From contig JADFUC010001417.1 of the NCBI GenBank assembly GCA_019722365.1, positions 124,001 to 188,000 of the forward strand: DNA of 64,000 nt, read 5' to 3'. The DNA is from Lithospermum erythrorhizon. Its lineage: Eukaryota > Streptophyta > Magnoliopsida > Boraginales > Boraginaceae. The position numbers were made by a program, and so were the translations under genes. The notes beneath the pieces are model-generated. The model saw nothing but the letters and a program-made list of their open reading frames with translations. It was not told the origin of the DNA and did not search any database. Below are positions 37,601-49,795 of this stretch, piece after piece; the stretch's first letter is position 1, and each line of letters begins with the position of its first letter.

Positions 37601-38258
37601 GTGTTTCTCTGGGCTTTGCTACTACACTCCCGCTAGGAATCGCTTCACCGCTCGAAAAGTAATACATAACTGCATCGGTATCTAGAATCATCTTTTGTCG
37701 GTTTCCAAACCGGCATCGGCGTAGCCTCTTTAACCAACTGCCATCCCCTCCGCATTACCCAGACATCATTAGTTCTTATCAAAGACTTAAGGATAACCTT
37801 TTACGGCTTTCCAAATGCTGTCACTGACACGATTGGTAACGAATTGTTACACTTAAAGCGTAAGAAACGCCTAGTCGCAGACACAACATGGCGCATAATG
37901 ACGGATCTTTATCGGTGCATATGTAACCTTACCATGCCACAAGTATCTCGCTGTGAATGAGACTATCGAATGACCGAGAGATGTCTCCATGTCTCATGGG
38001 AAGATTACCCTTCTGGAGCTCCTCCATATGGAATCTATGTAAAAACTTATCGATATAAGTGTTCCGTCACCCAACAAGCTTCTTATATCGATCCCTATGT
38101 ATCTTGATTCCAAGAATGTATCATTTCTAGGTCCTTCATTCCATAAGCCACCGACCAAGCATGCATGTCGCTTCCAATTATCGCATGTCGCCACATACAG
38201 ACCACAATGCAATATGACTCCCACTAACCTTCAGATAATAATAAGAATCTTCTTCTTT

Positions 38259-38700
38259 CTAAAGAAATCCAAAACTTTTGATCGCTTCATTGAAACGAAG
38301 AGTCCAACTTTCGGATGTCAAGCTGAGTCCATAAAATGGATTTGTGTAGCTTGCATATGCTCTTAGGTCCTTTCGATACGTAAACCCGGAGGTTATGTCG
38401 TGTACACGCTCTTCTTCTAGATTCCCATTTAGAATGCCGCTTACATTCATTCATTCATATTTTGTAATCGTGAATACGGAAGTTATTAGAATGGCTAAGA
38501 GAACTGAATGGATTTAAACTCAATAACCGGTGAGAAGGTTTCATCATAATCAATTCTTTGAATCGCTTTTGAAACCTTGGCTACTAGTCTAGCCTTATAA
38601 ACATGGACGTTTCCATCCTTATCCAGTTTACGTTTAAACACCCATTTACATTCGATGGGTCTTGCATCTCGGGTAAGTCGATCAATGTCCATACCTCGTT
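38259..38700 (-). pseudogene. Copia 2 reverse transcriptase fragments
   Basis: The upstream fragment (38495-38692) reads ARPIECKWVFKRKLDKDGNV and then YKARLVAK and DYDETFSPV, the start of the RVT_2 domain. The downstream fragment (38259-38450) contains SWTLRFNEAIKSFGFL. The YVDD block is lost in a frameshifted interval near 38.2 kb. Confidence 0.88.
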
Positions 38701-39149
38701 ATGGTACATTGAGTCGATCTCGGATTTCATGGCTAAAAGCCATTCATCGCTGCCTCTCTATCGCTTCTTCTGTATGAAGAAGGCTCGCCACTTTCAACTC
38801 AAGAAAGCCCCTCGCACTCATCTATCGGGTTCTTGATTTAGCCTCTATCGATCTCTTTCAAGGGCTGTTAAATCTCAGGAGGTCAAGGTCCACCGCTTCC
38901 CGTGGATCGAGCGGAACTCTCTTCTATGTAAGAAGCGGATTCACCTCCCGAGGAGATCTGCAAGCAAGTTAGCAACTCCTCTTATTCTGAACTAGTTCAA
39001 GATCATTTTTCTCGATTCTTTTGTCCACGAATTCCTTTTCAAGGAAAGACACCATTTCCAGCAACAAAGATTTTGCTTCTTTTTATTAGAAGTACTACCT
39101 CAGAAGTTTCCTTAGGGTATCCAATGAAGAAGAATTTGTCGTAATTTGG

Positions 39150-39760
39150 GTCCTAGTTTGTCTTTGCTAACTTCTTAACGAGACTCTACTCATCCCAAAT
39201 TCTCATATATTCTATCTGGGCGGTCTCTAAACCATAAGTCAAAGGAGTTGGGTGGAGCCATTTTGTTGGAATTTTATTTAAGGTATGCATTGCGCTAGGC
39301 ATATCTCCCCTGATAGATTGTCCGGTAGTAAGGATTTATTTCATCATCGACGAACCATGTCTAAAATGGTTCGATTCTCCTTTAGATACACCGTCAGAGC
39401 CAGTGTTCTCGGGAGGAGTGAGTCATGATATTATACCACGCCAGACGCGATCAAGTCATGGCTCAAGTATTCTCCGCATCTATCAGATCGGAGAACCTTG
39501 ATTGTTTTGTTGAGTTGGTTCTCAACTTCCTTCTGAAACTCTTTGAACACTTCAAAGACTTCATGTTTATGCTTTAGCAAGTATATGTAACCATATCTAC
39601 TATAGTCATCGTGAAGGTTATAAAGTATGAGAAACCACCTCTTGCAAGCATGTTCATTGGTATCGGTAGTATGTATGATTTCAACAAAATATGCCGCCTT
39701 TCACTAGTTCCAGCCATGGCTTACTCAATATCTTGCCCATCAAAGATGACTCAGACTCTC
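39150..39760 (-). pseudogene. Copia 2 integrase and GAG-pre-integrase remnants
   Basis: The nucleotide sequence parallels the integrase segment of copia element 1: cccaaattctcatatattctatctgggcggt matches the 'NRPKIGHMRTW' coding region, and gttgagttggttctcaacttccttctgaaact matches the segment at 11540-11570. Near 39.72-39.75 kb a shifted LMGKIL remains of the GAG-pre-integrase motif. Confidence 0.65.
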
Positions 39761-40209
39761 TCTGTCGAATAACTCAAATAATTCAATTGCGTATCACACC
39801 GCTATAGTTCACGCGCTGTTACCAATGCGACTAAGCCCTGTAGAAAAGCCACCGGTATGTTAGATTCAACTCATTCAAGTTTCCTCCTTTAATATTCACG
39901 TTTATAGATCTCTTTATTTTGTGTCTAACACGATGTACCATTATCGTCAAGTAGAGTACCCATAAATTATTCCATCTCGAGAAATAAAGTAACATTCAGC
40001 ATTTATTGAAATTGAAAAGCCATCCAAAGTTAAACAAGAAAATGAAATAATATTTCTGCTCAAAGCAGGTACAAAGTAAACATTGTGCAAAACAAGATTT
40101 AAACCCGTAGGTAATGCTAATTTAGTAATTCAAAGGTAAGAAGCATCAACTTTGATCCGTCAGCCGAATCTCGGTTCACTTCTCTTTTCTAGGCGGCTCT
40201 TATTCTACT

Positions 40210-40450
40210 GTGTGCTACACATTTAGACAAATATGAGACTTACCCGTGTCTAACACCCAAGTTGTCGAGTAAAGGTTTTTAGAGTAATAACGTAAATACT
40301 TGTAAATGAATGGCATCAGTTTCATTCTTCTTCTTTGCCAAGTACTTGGCTCAGCTTCCACTTCCAAAGGCTCCCATAACCACACAACGACGACACTTAT
40401 CATTTCCTCTCGACACCCTTCCCCGGATGACTCTTGAGGCTGCAGCTGGC
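40210..40450 (-). pseudogene. Copia 2 protease active site and zinc-knuckle remnant
   Basis: The minus strand encodes WVLDTGKSHICLNV with the catalytic DTG, and slightly upstream DKCRRCVVMGAF and AKYLAKKK, which look like a damaged CCHC knuckle followed by the usual KYL..KK stretch. Confidence 0.7.
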
Positions 40451-42580
40451 CGATTTATTAGCCTTCCACCTGCCGCTTTTTTCATATTGTTCTATTTTGT
40501 ACCATCGTAACATAGTTATGTACTTTAATTCTCTTAAGGTTCTGCCAAGACAATGATCATACTCAAAGTAAACCGATAACGACTTCTTATGTGGAACTAC
40601 TGCATGTTAAAGTTCATCACAAAGCCGACGAATCCAGTCCGGCAACGCACTTATGATTAATGTCTACTACCCCTATTTCTCTGTAAAAGAGATTCCGAAA
40701 TGGAAGTCCAAATTTCTTTCTCGACTAAATTTCTATCATTTTTATTTACGGGGACTCACAGTTGTCCATTTCAAAATACAATCAATAAGTGGCACAAACA
40801 AGCAGTCGACCTTCGCTTTTTTGGAATAGTTTTTCCGCTTATGATACGCTGACATTTTCGAATTGAATTTGAAGATTCACTTCCATGTTCGGCCAACATT
40901 AGGCATTGACACACGGTGAAGGGCCATCCTTACGTCAGTAGATAAGAAAGCCTGCCTTCCTCATCACCTCTTCTCAAAGTTCCGAGGACGCTTATAGTTA
41001 CAAGACGCATTTGGTTCTTCCGACTAAGAACTATTCTCAAGTTCCTAGCCCACCTGTAAAGGTAATGCCATTTAGTTTGCATTTTTTCAACGCGGATCGT
41101 GAGAGTTTTCGAGTTATTAGCGCTGGAGATCATTTCGACACAAGATATATAAAACAAACAATAATTCAGCTTAGTTTATAAGAATGTTTTTAATACAAAA
41201 ATAATAGAACATAAATACTAGCTTATAATCCCAATCGAAAAAATACAAAGCATACCAGTTATTCATACGATCGAATCTTCGATCATATGGATAGGTGATT
41301 AAACACTAATTATGATTAACATAATTTCGAGTCACTTCAAAAAGTTCGACACTATATTAGTGACCAAGGTCCGGCGTCTCGACATCATGCACCGCTTACA
41401 ACCAAAAGACCAATATGACACCGGTAACGGATTTGTGCCTGGGCTCCAGTCTCGACTTCATGCTAATCGCCTCGATTCATCCCATCGGCAGCATCCTAGA
41501 CCTAAACGCATGTCATAATTAACATGTCCGCCCGCCTAAGTGATCTTACCTCGACTTTAGAATTCTGGTGTGACAATATTAGTTAACTTAATGGCGATTA
41601 GTTATACTTAGTAATACTTACGATTATTAAGACATACATTTTATCGCCTAAATTTATATCACGTCAATCGTAATACTAAATATAACACTAGTAGATACAT
41701 TTGCATTTACTTACTAAACTTATACTAGTTTCTTAACTACGCAACTATTTTCTCTGTTGTCCACCTCCTCAGCTTGTCTCCTACCTTTACCTCCACTAAT
41801 CAAGCATAATTAATTCACATGTCATTCATTTGTTTATAATCCCTATATCACATCATCATATCTAAACATGAAATCATGTTAAATAAATCCTCTGTCATCC
41901 AAATTACATTTACATATTCACAACATGACGAGTAAATTGAATGAAAGTACATATTCATCAATCGAATTATATACTATTGTTTAATTATCAGATAATATAA
42001 ATGATTGCTTATTAAAATTCAACTCCAAATTTTATGTCATTATATAAGTATTTAATTATCAAATAATTTTATACTTATATCTAATTTAAATATTTTCGAA
42101 AATGATTTATTTCTAATCCAATTAATTATTTTTGTTTTAACAAATTAAAACTAATTTTAATTTAATTAGAAATATTTAATTGTAATAAATTAAATTGAAT
42201 AAATTAATCCCGAAATGAAATTAATTTCAAATCAATTTAATCGATGTCCGAACATCTTAACCAAATTTAAAGTTCAATCAACGTATAAACGTAGTTTGAG
42301 CTAAAAGATCGGGCCGACATAGTTCAAACCCTAGGGTTCGAAAACCCAGAGTTGTGAGTTCACCACTGCCCTTGGGCGGTGGTGACATGTGCTGTTACAC
42401 GCTCCACCTCCAGTAGGCGATTGAATTGATTTTACGTTTCTAATTCACTCAGTCAATTTTCAGATACTACACTAATTACAAAATTATTCTACTAATACGT
42501 ATATTATTCTTGAAACTCACTAACTATTAATTTTATTTAATCTCTGACATTCATACATAAACAAATTGAAGATTAACATA

Positions 42581-42955
42581 AAATAAACCATAACATATAT
42601 TCAAACTTATGAATTCACGAATCATATTAATTACATAAATACAATCTATAGCTTGCCTCGTATTCCATTGTTGGTGTTTCTAAAGAATAAATAATATTCT
42701 AACAATACTATGGATTTTATCCCATTATTACTACCACTTTTATAAACAATAATAAAAGAGACAAAATAAACTATAACATATATTCAAACTTACGAATTCA
42801 TGAATCATATTACTACATAAATACAATCTAAAGAGTTCTGGGCCAGATTCCATTGTTGGTGTTTCTAAAGAATAAATAATATTCTAACAATACTATGGAT
42901 GCGAATCCCATTATTACTACCGCTTTTATAAACAATAATTAAAGAGACAAAAAAT
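42581..42955. repeat. 193-bp tandem duplication in copia 2 leader
   Basis: Two adjacent copies (42581-42773 and 42774-42955) share aaataaac.ataacatatattc, gaattca.gaatcatatta, tccattgttggtgtttctaaagaataaataatattctaacaatactatgga and cttttataaacaataat. They differ at only a handful of positions, far fewer than the LTR copies of this family differ from each other. Confidence 0.92.
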
Positions 42956-42961
42956 ATGTAC

Positions 42962-42978
42962 CGCTCTTCTGAATACCT
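42962..42978 (-). other. Copia 2 primer-binding site candidate
   Basis: The minus strand reads ggtattcagaagagcgg. With two extra bases this matches the initiator-Met tRNA PBS core GGTATCAGAGC, and it sits immediately inside the LTR. Confidence 0.5.
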
Positions 42979-42979
42979 A

Positions 42980-43845
42980 TTAAAAATACAATAATATCGC
43001 GATCAAGCACTTCACCTAGCATCCAAAGCGTAGCTTCCAAGATTGTCAATACCCAACGAGCGCAACAAGTCGCCCGGAGATTTACTAGAACTCCTTTTAA
43101 ATATTGAACTATAGATCACGCTGGGCAAAAAATTCAAAGGGAATTTTCCCACCTACTGACTAAAAACAAGGAGAGAGCCTTTTTCCTTTCACAAAAAGTG
43201 AATACAAAAGTGAACGAAAGTAAATTTTCTCCAAAAGTGGCCTTTATATAGGCATCAAAATCACTACTTTTTAGGGTTTTATGGAGAGTTAAGCAAAACT
43301 CTTCCACCTCCTTTTCTTCATTTTAGTCGATCAGAATAAAAGCTTGGTGTGATAGCCTCTACATCTCTCACTTCTTATCCCTAAAATAAAAGGCACGAAA
43401 GTTGGTTGTAAAGTAGAATATTCAATAATGATTCTACAAAAGAAAGATTCCGGAACCCTTATCACTTCATCCTCTTTTAGTCGAACTAGGGGTGAATTTC
43501 CAACAATTGAAAATTTACCCCAGTATTCTTATATAGTTCCATTTTAAACCCTAAAAGTTATAATTAAATTATGACTCACTTTCGTTTGTAATGCTGCGTT
43601 AATTTTAGGTTTCGATTGACAAACCAATATACTAATAAATGTTAACTGAACATTATATGTTAGTATATTACATGAATGACCTCAGTACGTCATCATAACC
43701 CTAGTGTCATCTTCGAGTATCCTATCACTTAACATTACTATATAATCAACGTATATACGAACTTAAAACTTAAATGAGTTAATCGGGTTGTACACCGAAT
43801 TGCTCAAACGTACATTATTTCAAATATCTCATATTTCCAAGGCCT
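42980..43845 (-). repeat. Copia element 2, 5' LTR (minus strand)
   Basis: It aligns with the LTRs of copia element 1: cttccacctcc, cttcttatccctaaaat, tttccaacaattgaaa, ttaaaccctaaaagttat.attaaattat and the terminal tcatatttccaa. A TATA-like tatataggc lies near 43252 in this strand's equivalent position. It is more diverged from the copia 1 LTRs than those are from each other. Confidence 0.7.
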
Positions 43846-46800
43846 CCATCCCTAGGAGTTAACGGGGCGCAAAGTTTATGTCCGCTTTCCATGCCTTATC
43901 AATGCCTCATACGTAACTATTCTCTGTAGTTAAATAGAGGAACTGAAATTCAACTCTATGTTCACGTCAATACTATAGGAGTACTGACGTTGATCTAATC
44001 GATTGGCATCCTAGACGAGTTCCCTCAAGAGAGGCATCAGACTACCTAACATACAAAAGACGCCCATCGAAGACATTATGGAATGACCGTCCGAAGACGA
44101 TGCCTAAATACCAAGTCAACAACACCATATCTTCACGAAAGCAAATTGATGGGTTGAAACTTGCCTCAATACGATTCTATCGTAATGCGGTAGATGCATA
44201 AGCGAGGTCGAAACTCAAGGTTCTAATACTCCTAAGTATACCCAAGAACACTTCAGCACGAGGATAACCGCCAAACACTCCTGAGCACGAGGATAAATTG
44301 CCTAAACCTCCAGAGCATGAGGATAAACTGTCCGACCCTCCTTGATATGAGGATAAAGTGTTAGAACCCCCTGAACTACATTGGGCTTGATCCCCAAGGA
44401 ACCATCCTCAGACGTAGGAGTTTCGATACATATCAAGACAACCATAAATCCCAAAACAACTTTCATGTCGTCCTACGTTAAATTCGATCTGAAAGATAGT
44501 CGAAAACATAAAAGCAGCAATGATAAGGCAATTATCAAAAGAAAATGCATTAAATGAGATGCACGCATGATAAAGAGATCCAGTACATCAAGTGTCAAGA
44601 AAAGTAGGAAATAAAAATAAGCATACAAAATTTCTAAATCCGTTAAAGCAACGCCCCGACGTCATTCCGCTTCGATCTCTTCCTCCAAGATATGAATATG
44701 TCAGGAATACGAGTGTCTCAACATCAAGCTGTGTGAAACAATGTACTTATGCTCTGAACCCAGACGCAAGTCCCTAACACGTGTCTCCAACTCAACTCGC
44801 TCGCTCAACTTTTCTATCTTCCTTCGACTTCACACCGCCGCTGGAGGTCCGATCCTTAAAGGTCACCCCTCAGAGAGAAAGCTCAGAGTCTCCTGTAAAT
44901 ACCATCGTGAAGCGCAATTGATGATGGTGATTGGTAAAATCACCCAAGCCTATCTGAGAGAACCTCGAAAAGTCTTCATAGCAGCCTCTTCCTCCTTCAA
45001 GCACTACATCTTAGAGACTTCTATCCCCTTGGCCAGACATAGCCGTGACCGCAGAGAAGAGGCTCTTGTAAGCGGGAGAATAGCTCCCCACCTCGCGCAA
45101 TAGTAAGTGTCGAGTGAGTGGACGTGATTCCTCGCCTACCCTATTAGCCGGTAGACACTGACAGATTCTCCTAGATCCAAAAAGCTCGTATGCACCTCGA
45201 TCACCGACAAAAAGAAGAAACTCTCCACTACCTAGAAAAATTACAAGTCGCCCAAAGAGAACGAGAATAAATAATGGGTGTACACAATACAAAAGAGTAG
45301 TACATCACTGCCCTCGGGAGCAAGTCGCCGGTAACCACAAGGATCAAATTTCCTTTCGGAGACGAACCGAGTAGTGACCTTGCACTAATTTAGATCTAAG
45401 AGGAGTCCTTTTCTCGAACACCTCCGGCATGCTTTGGGGTCTCTATCTTCCATAGTAACGCTTTTAGAGCGCTCTCTTAAGAGCCAAACGATTGGAAAAC
45501 CAAAGTAAAGGATGCACACCAAACAGTAAGCACTCCTTTCCTTTTTCCCATGTTTCATAGATGAAGAACGAGGAGCTTCAGATGGAAAGAGCTTGTTTCA
45601 GCCCAAGTCTTATAGGCCGGCTGTGAGGCTATGAGGAGTAGTATCACAGGAACGAAAAGATCTCCCGTGCTCCCGGATAAAACACATTTAACGCCTCTAA
45701 AAAATTTGAGACCCGTGACTAAGCTCATCCATCTCCCCTAATACCACCGCTAAACTGTGGATAAGTAGGGCGAATCAACCGCCGATAAACGGCAATGATC
45801 GTGAAGGTTCCAAAGCAAATCCTTAAACCCACTGCCGCACACCCCGCCGCTATTTTGAGACTGAATAAAGAGAGAGCGCAAATCAAAAGAAGATCGACCA
45901 AGCGTGATCATCATAAAAGTTAAGGGCCGCTTTCTCCGGTCGCATTTGAAGTCGCCCAAGTTTCCGGCACGAATTCCAATACAGAACGCAATTTCACTAA
46001 GGGCATAAATCTTACCTTTACCTCTACCATGATATCTCATCATTCGAGGACTAGCCTATTCACAGCGGTTGTATGACGCAAAGTAATTAACATCCAACCA
46101 AAGAGATAATGCTAAGCAGTGAAAACACCCGGAGCAAGTAGTACAATGTAGCGGATATCTAAGATAACCCTTATAAATGCAATCTGCAATGCGAGGCGCT
46201 ACATCGACCTCGAACTATTAGCCATGAAACCGGCCATCTTGGAACACACCGTACGAACGAGATCCAAAGGCCCGCAGGAGAACAAACACATTACAACCAA
46301 AGACGTAAAGCGAAAGCCGCATTAGCAAACTTCCTTCCTTCTAAACCAATATCGACCAAAACATCAAATCCATCGTCTATCGGCAGTCCTAAAGCAGTCC
46401 TGGGTGACGGCGCCAACCACCGGGCCGATCTATCGACGTACATTCGTAGAGGCTACCTGAGGCACTCCGTCAAGAACTTCAGAGCCTACGTAAAGCACCA
46501 AAGCGAAAGGGTTCCAAAAAAGCTAATCCCAAGCAAAATAGATACCCTCCCATCGTGTGAGACCTGAAAGGCCTAAATAAAGGAGCAACCCAACATCGAA
46601 ATCTACAAGCACTGTGGACAAGCCTCATCACTTTGCTGACCGAGTCAAATACCCCGCCGGACGCACCTCATCAAACAAACGGCTACCATTACGTAAAGAT
46701 CTCCAAGCTCCAAATAAATCCCACAAAGATATAGAAAATCCTCCTCGAGGAATGACAAGGGTATTAGTGGATCGCACCACTCCTTACGCAGTCTTCGTAA

Positions 46801-47940
46801 ACTCATCTGGTCAATCATAAAACACAAAAGAGAGGCTTCAGACACCGGCCGAAGAAAGGTTAGTAAGCATGTCACTACAACGATCGAGCACATCTTCACC
46901 ATTCTAACAACCGTGATATAATTAAAATTACTACAATCTTCTTCAGCGACTTTCATTGTACACGGCCAGCCGAGCACATACGCCAGAAATGAAAAAAAAC
47001 CACGAGGAGGTGGTCGGAAGACTCTGGTCCTGAAGGACTCCTTCTGCATTTAAGAACCTTCTTGCAGAGCATCACCATTTATTTCTTCTCAACAACCTCT
47101 ATAAATGAGTAAATTCCACTAGGGTAGTGACTTTGTCTTCCTCCGGACCTATTATACGTAAGGTGGAAAATTCCCTACCCAGAGTAGTCTCAAAGGTAAC
47201 CATGGTTGTGAAACAAACAAAATAAAAATCAAATCCAACATCAAAGCATAAAAGCAAACCAAATCAAGCCATAAGAGGATTATGTGATATGTACTACTCC
47301 TGTGAAGGACGGCAGCACCGACCTGGGCGACTACGTGAGTCCGTGCAAGCACTCCATCCCCTCTTTAGTAAGTAAGTATCAACATCATGTATGTGAATAG
47401 ATGGGCAAACGATCATCTCATAATGCCACCACACCATCAAATCAAAAGAAAGAAAGGTCATAGAGTCAGCCAACACTGGGCAGTAAGGTTGAAAACTCAA
47501 GCCTCTGTTTGCCGACGCCCCGCAAAACCAAGGAGCGCGTTATAAGATAAGGACTGAAAATGTAAATAAAGTGATTCCTGTGAGCAAAGTGGTCAATCGA
47601 GAACAAGAGAGCCGCCCCTCTTACTCTCACTAAATACCATCAAAACTCAAGGTCGCTAAGACCAATATATGTCTAAACCTAGTAATACACTAGCCAGCCT
47701 CCATTCAAGATACGACTAAGGCGAACAAAGCATACGACAACGGTAGTAACACGAGTTCTGACAACCATGTCACTAGCTAAAGTCCACAAAGCAAGCAAAG
47801 TAAACCAAGCTCCTCATAAAGAGACTCGATCAGAATAAAGCATCGTGAAGACGGGAAGAGAATACCAAATAATATTCCTAAAGGTCCATACTACATGAGA
47901 AGGCCAGCCTTGCTCTACATGAATGCAAAGTTCAAAACAA
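43846..47940 (-). mobile_element. Unidentified retroelement interior (probable)
   Basis: GC-richer, repeat-like DNA with many short broken open frames on both strands and no domain I can name with confidence. Its right neighbour (47.95-49.79 kb) reads like a minus-strand LTR. Together they suggest a decayed LTR element, possibly gypsy, but no RT, integrase or protease motif could be confirmed. Treat as unclassified. Confidence 0.4.
44251..44370. repeat. 30-bp minisatellite, four copies
   Basis: Four consecutive units of 29-30 bases share the core agcacgaggataaa.tg.c..aacctc: starts near 44251, 44281, 44311 and 44341. Later copies show substitutions (gagcatgagg, gatatgagg). Confidence 0.9.
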
Positions 47941-47949
47941 ACTAAGAAG

Positions 47950-49795
47950 AGAAGGTAACGGGCTAAAAAAAATCAGCACACGCATGTTTAGAGGGTCGAA
48001 CGAACTGCCTAAACAGCCTAGAAAATTCGGAATTTGCGGGCAACTAGAGTTGCCGGTAAAGTCAAGAAAAATGGGAATTTTACAAATTCAAAGCCCCATA
48101 ACTCGAGTTCCAAAACGCAGTTAGGAGGCCTACTATATGTCAAAATGACCGTCTAGTATGTCGCCTTTCCAACGGTATGTAAGTCACTAAACCGAAGTAA
48201 CATAAAAAAAAGATATGAGCAAGCTACTAAGAATCGCATGCTTCTCGATTTAATCAAAGGTTCAAAGCATCAGTCAACAATGGATAAGCACATGTACAAA
48301 CAAAGTGTATCGCCAATGATCAGCAATGGCTTATTTCGATGATAATTAATCCTAAAAATTATTATGTAACTACATGATCATCAAAATACTAAAGTTTTGA
48401 TTTTTATGCTAGATATATATAATCTAAGTATAGGAATCATTAAACAAACATCCAAAGAGATGTTGAGAGCTATCAAAATACATATTCAAGTCTCAAAAGT
48501 GTAAGAGATGTATAAAGGTACTTACTTTATGCAAAGTTTTTCAAAGTTCTTCACAAAAGTTGAAAATTTTAAGACAAATCTTAACTCTCAAAGCTTGCAA
48601 AGAATAAAAAGGGGCATTAGTGATTATTACATGATCGTACAATGTCAAAAATTTTCAAGAAAACAAGACAAGTGCTGAAGATCTCTACTTACTTCCTGGG
48701 CCACCCGCACAAAATGTGGAGGAGTTGGATGACACGTTGGGATTCCTTCTCATCTTGTGCTTATATAAAGGCCTAAAGAGGCCACTTATCCTAAAAAGGC
48801 CCAAGTGGTTAAGTGGTCTTCATGAAAAATAGGTCATCTATCTCGAAAGATAAAACGAATCAGTTTCTAGGTTCAAAATCCTATATGGGTAGACGAGAGC
48901 AAAAAAAATTACATAAAAAATACATCCCGAATATTTTCCTAAGTTGAATAAAATAGATCAAAATTGATTCCGGGAAATTCCAAAAATAAAATTTCATTCA
49001 TTATTAAATCCTAAAAATTAAGTTAGTTATTCTAAATCCATGAAAATCAAGATAATTATCTTAAATATCCGGTTAATAGTAATAAATTCATGTCAATATT
49101 AAATCCCAAACGGATTAATCTTTATCAAATCCTCTACTGATCGTGAATTAAACGGGTCTTAACATGTAATAAAGTCATGTTAACATTAAACCCAAATAAT
49201 TTTAATTTAATAAACGGAGAGAATTAAACGGCATCCCAACACGAAGCTGGCATTAAACTCACATAATCGAAAGTTTCACAAGTCAAGCTTTCTTTAGACC
49301 TAAGACTTACTAAGGATCATGACATACAAAATATGTCACAACAAATCCTCAAATGAGTCAACCATCCATAATTCACTTAACGACCCGGTCAATTGGTGAT
49401 CATGGACAGAAGAGTCAAAGAAGTCCCCTCGCAAAACAAAGTCATCATCCTTCAAAAGTCCACAAATGACGGGATGATGACCGAGGACCGCAAGTAACCT
49501 TAAATGCACCGCAACAAGTCCGAAATATGGTTTATCACGAACTCCGACCTCCCGCAATGTGGTAGTTCATAACCAGACTAGACGATACTATATTCTACTC
49601 AAACGCAAAGTCCAACACACAATTGCTCATCCAATAAGTCAAACAAGAGATCGATGTCGCTTATAAAAAGGATCACCACAAGCTAGAAGTAAAAACCCTT
49701 GAAATACCAACGTTTAGTGGAAAATGGACACTATCTAGGTCGAACCCGACACTTACTAAGATAAAATTGATTCGAGGGGACAATCTTTAGACAAA
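47950..49795 (-). repeat. LTR-like sequence, minus orientation
   Basis: On the minus strand a TATA-like tttatataagcacaagatg (about 48755-48773) is followed by leader-like T-rich sequence. The segment around 48105-48190 (cgagttccaaaacgcagttaggaggcc, followed by tatgtcaaaatgaccg) resembles long plant gypsy LTR or leader sequence. No second copy was found in the window. Confidence 0.4.

Larger units (their letters stand above)
36600..42978 (-). mobile_element. Copia element 2 internal region (degraded, left LTR missing)
   Basis: On the minus strand, in order: primer-binding-site candidate (42962-42978), AT-rich leader with a 193-bp tandem duplication, degenerate zinc knuckle and protease (40.2-40.45 kb), integrase (about 39.15-39.75 kb), RT (38.26-38.70 kb) and RNase H (37.38-37.6 kb). 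Sequence at 36.70-37.05 kb aligns with 8.74-9.01 kb of copia element 1, so both belong to one family. No LTR is present at the left end; copia-like sequence meets the solo gypsy LTR at about 36.6 kb. Confidence 0.8.

Noticed and set aside
46645..47049. 134-codon minus-strand frame
   Set aside because: No domain motif could be recognised. It sits in repeat-like DNA and its composition is not gene-like.
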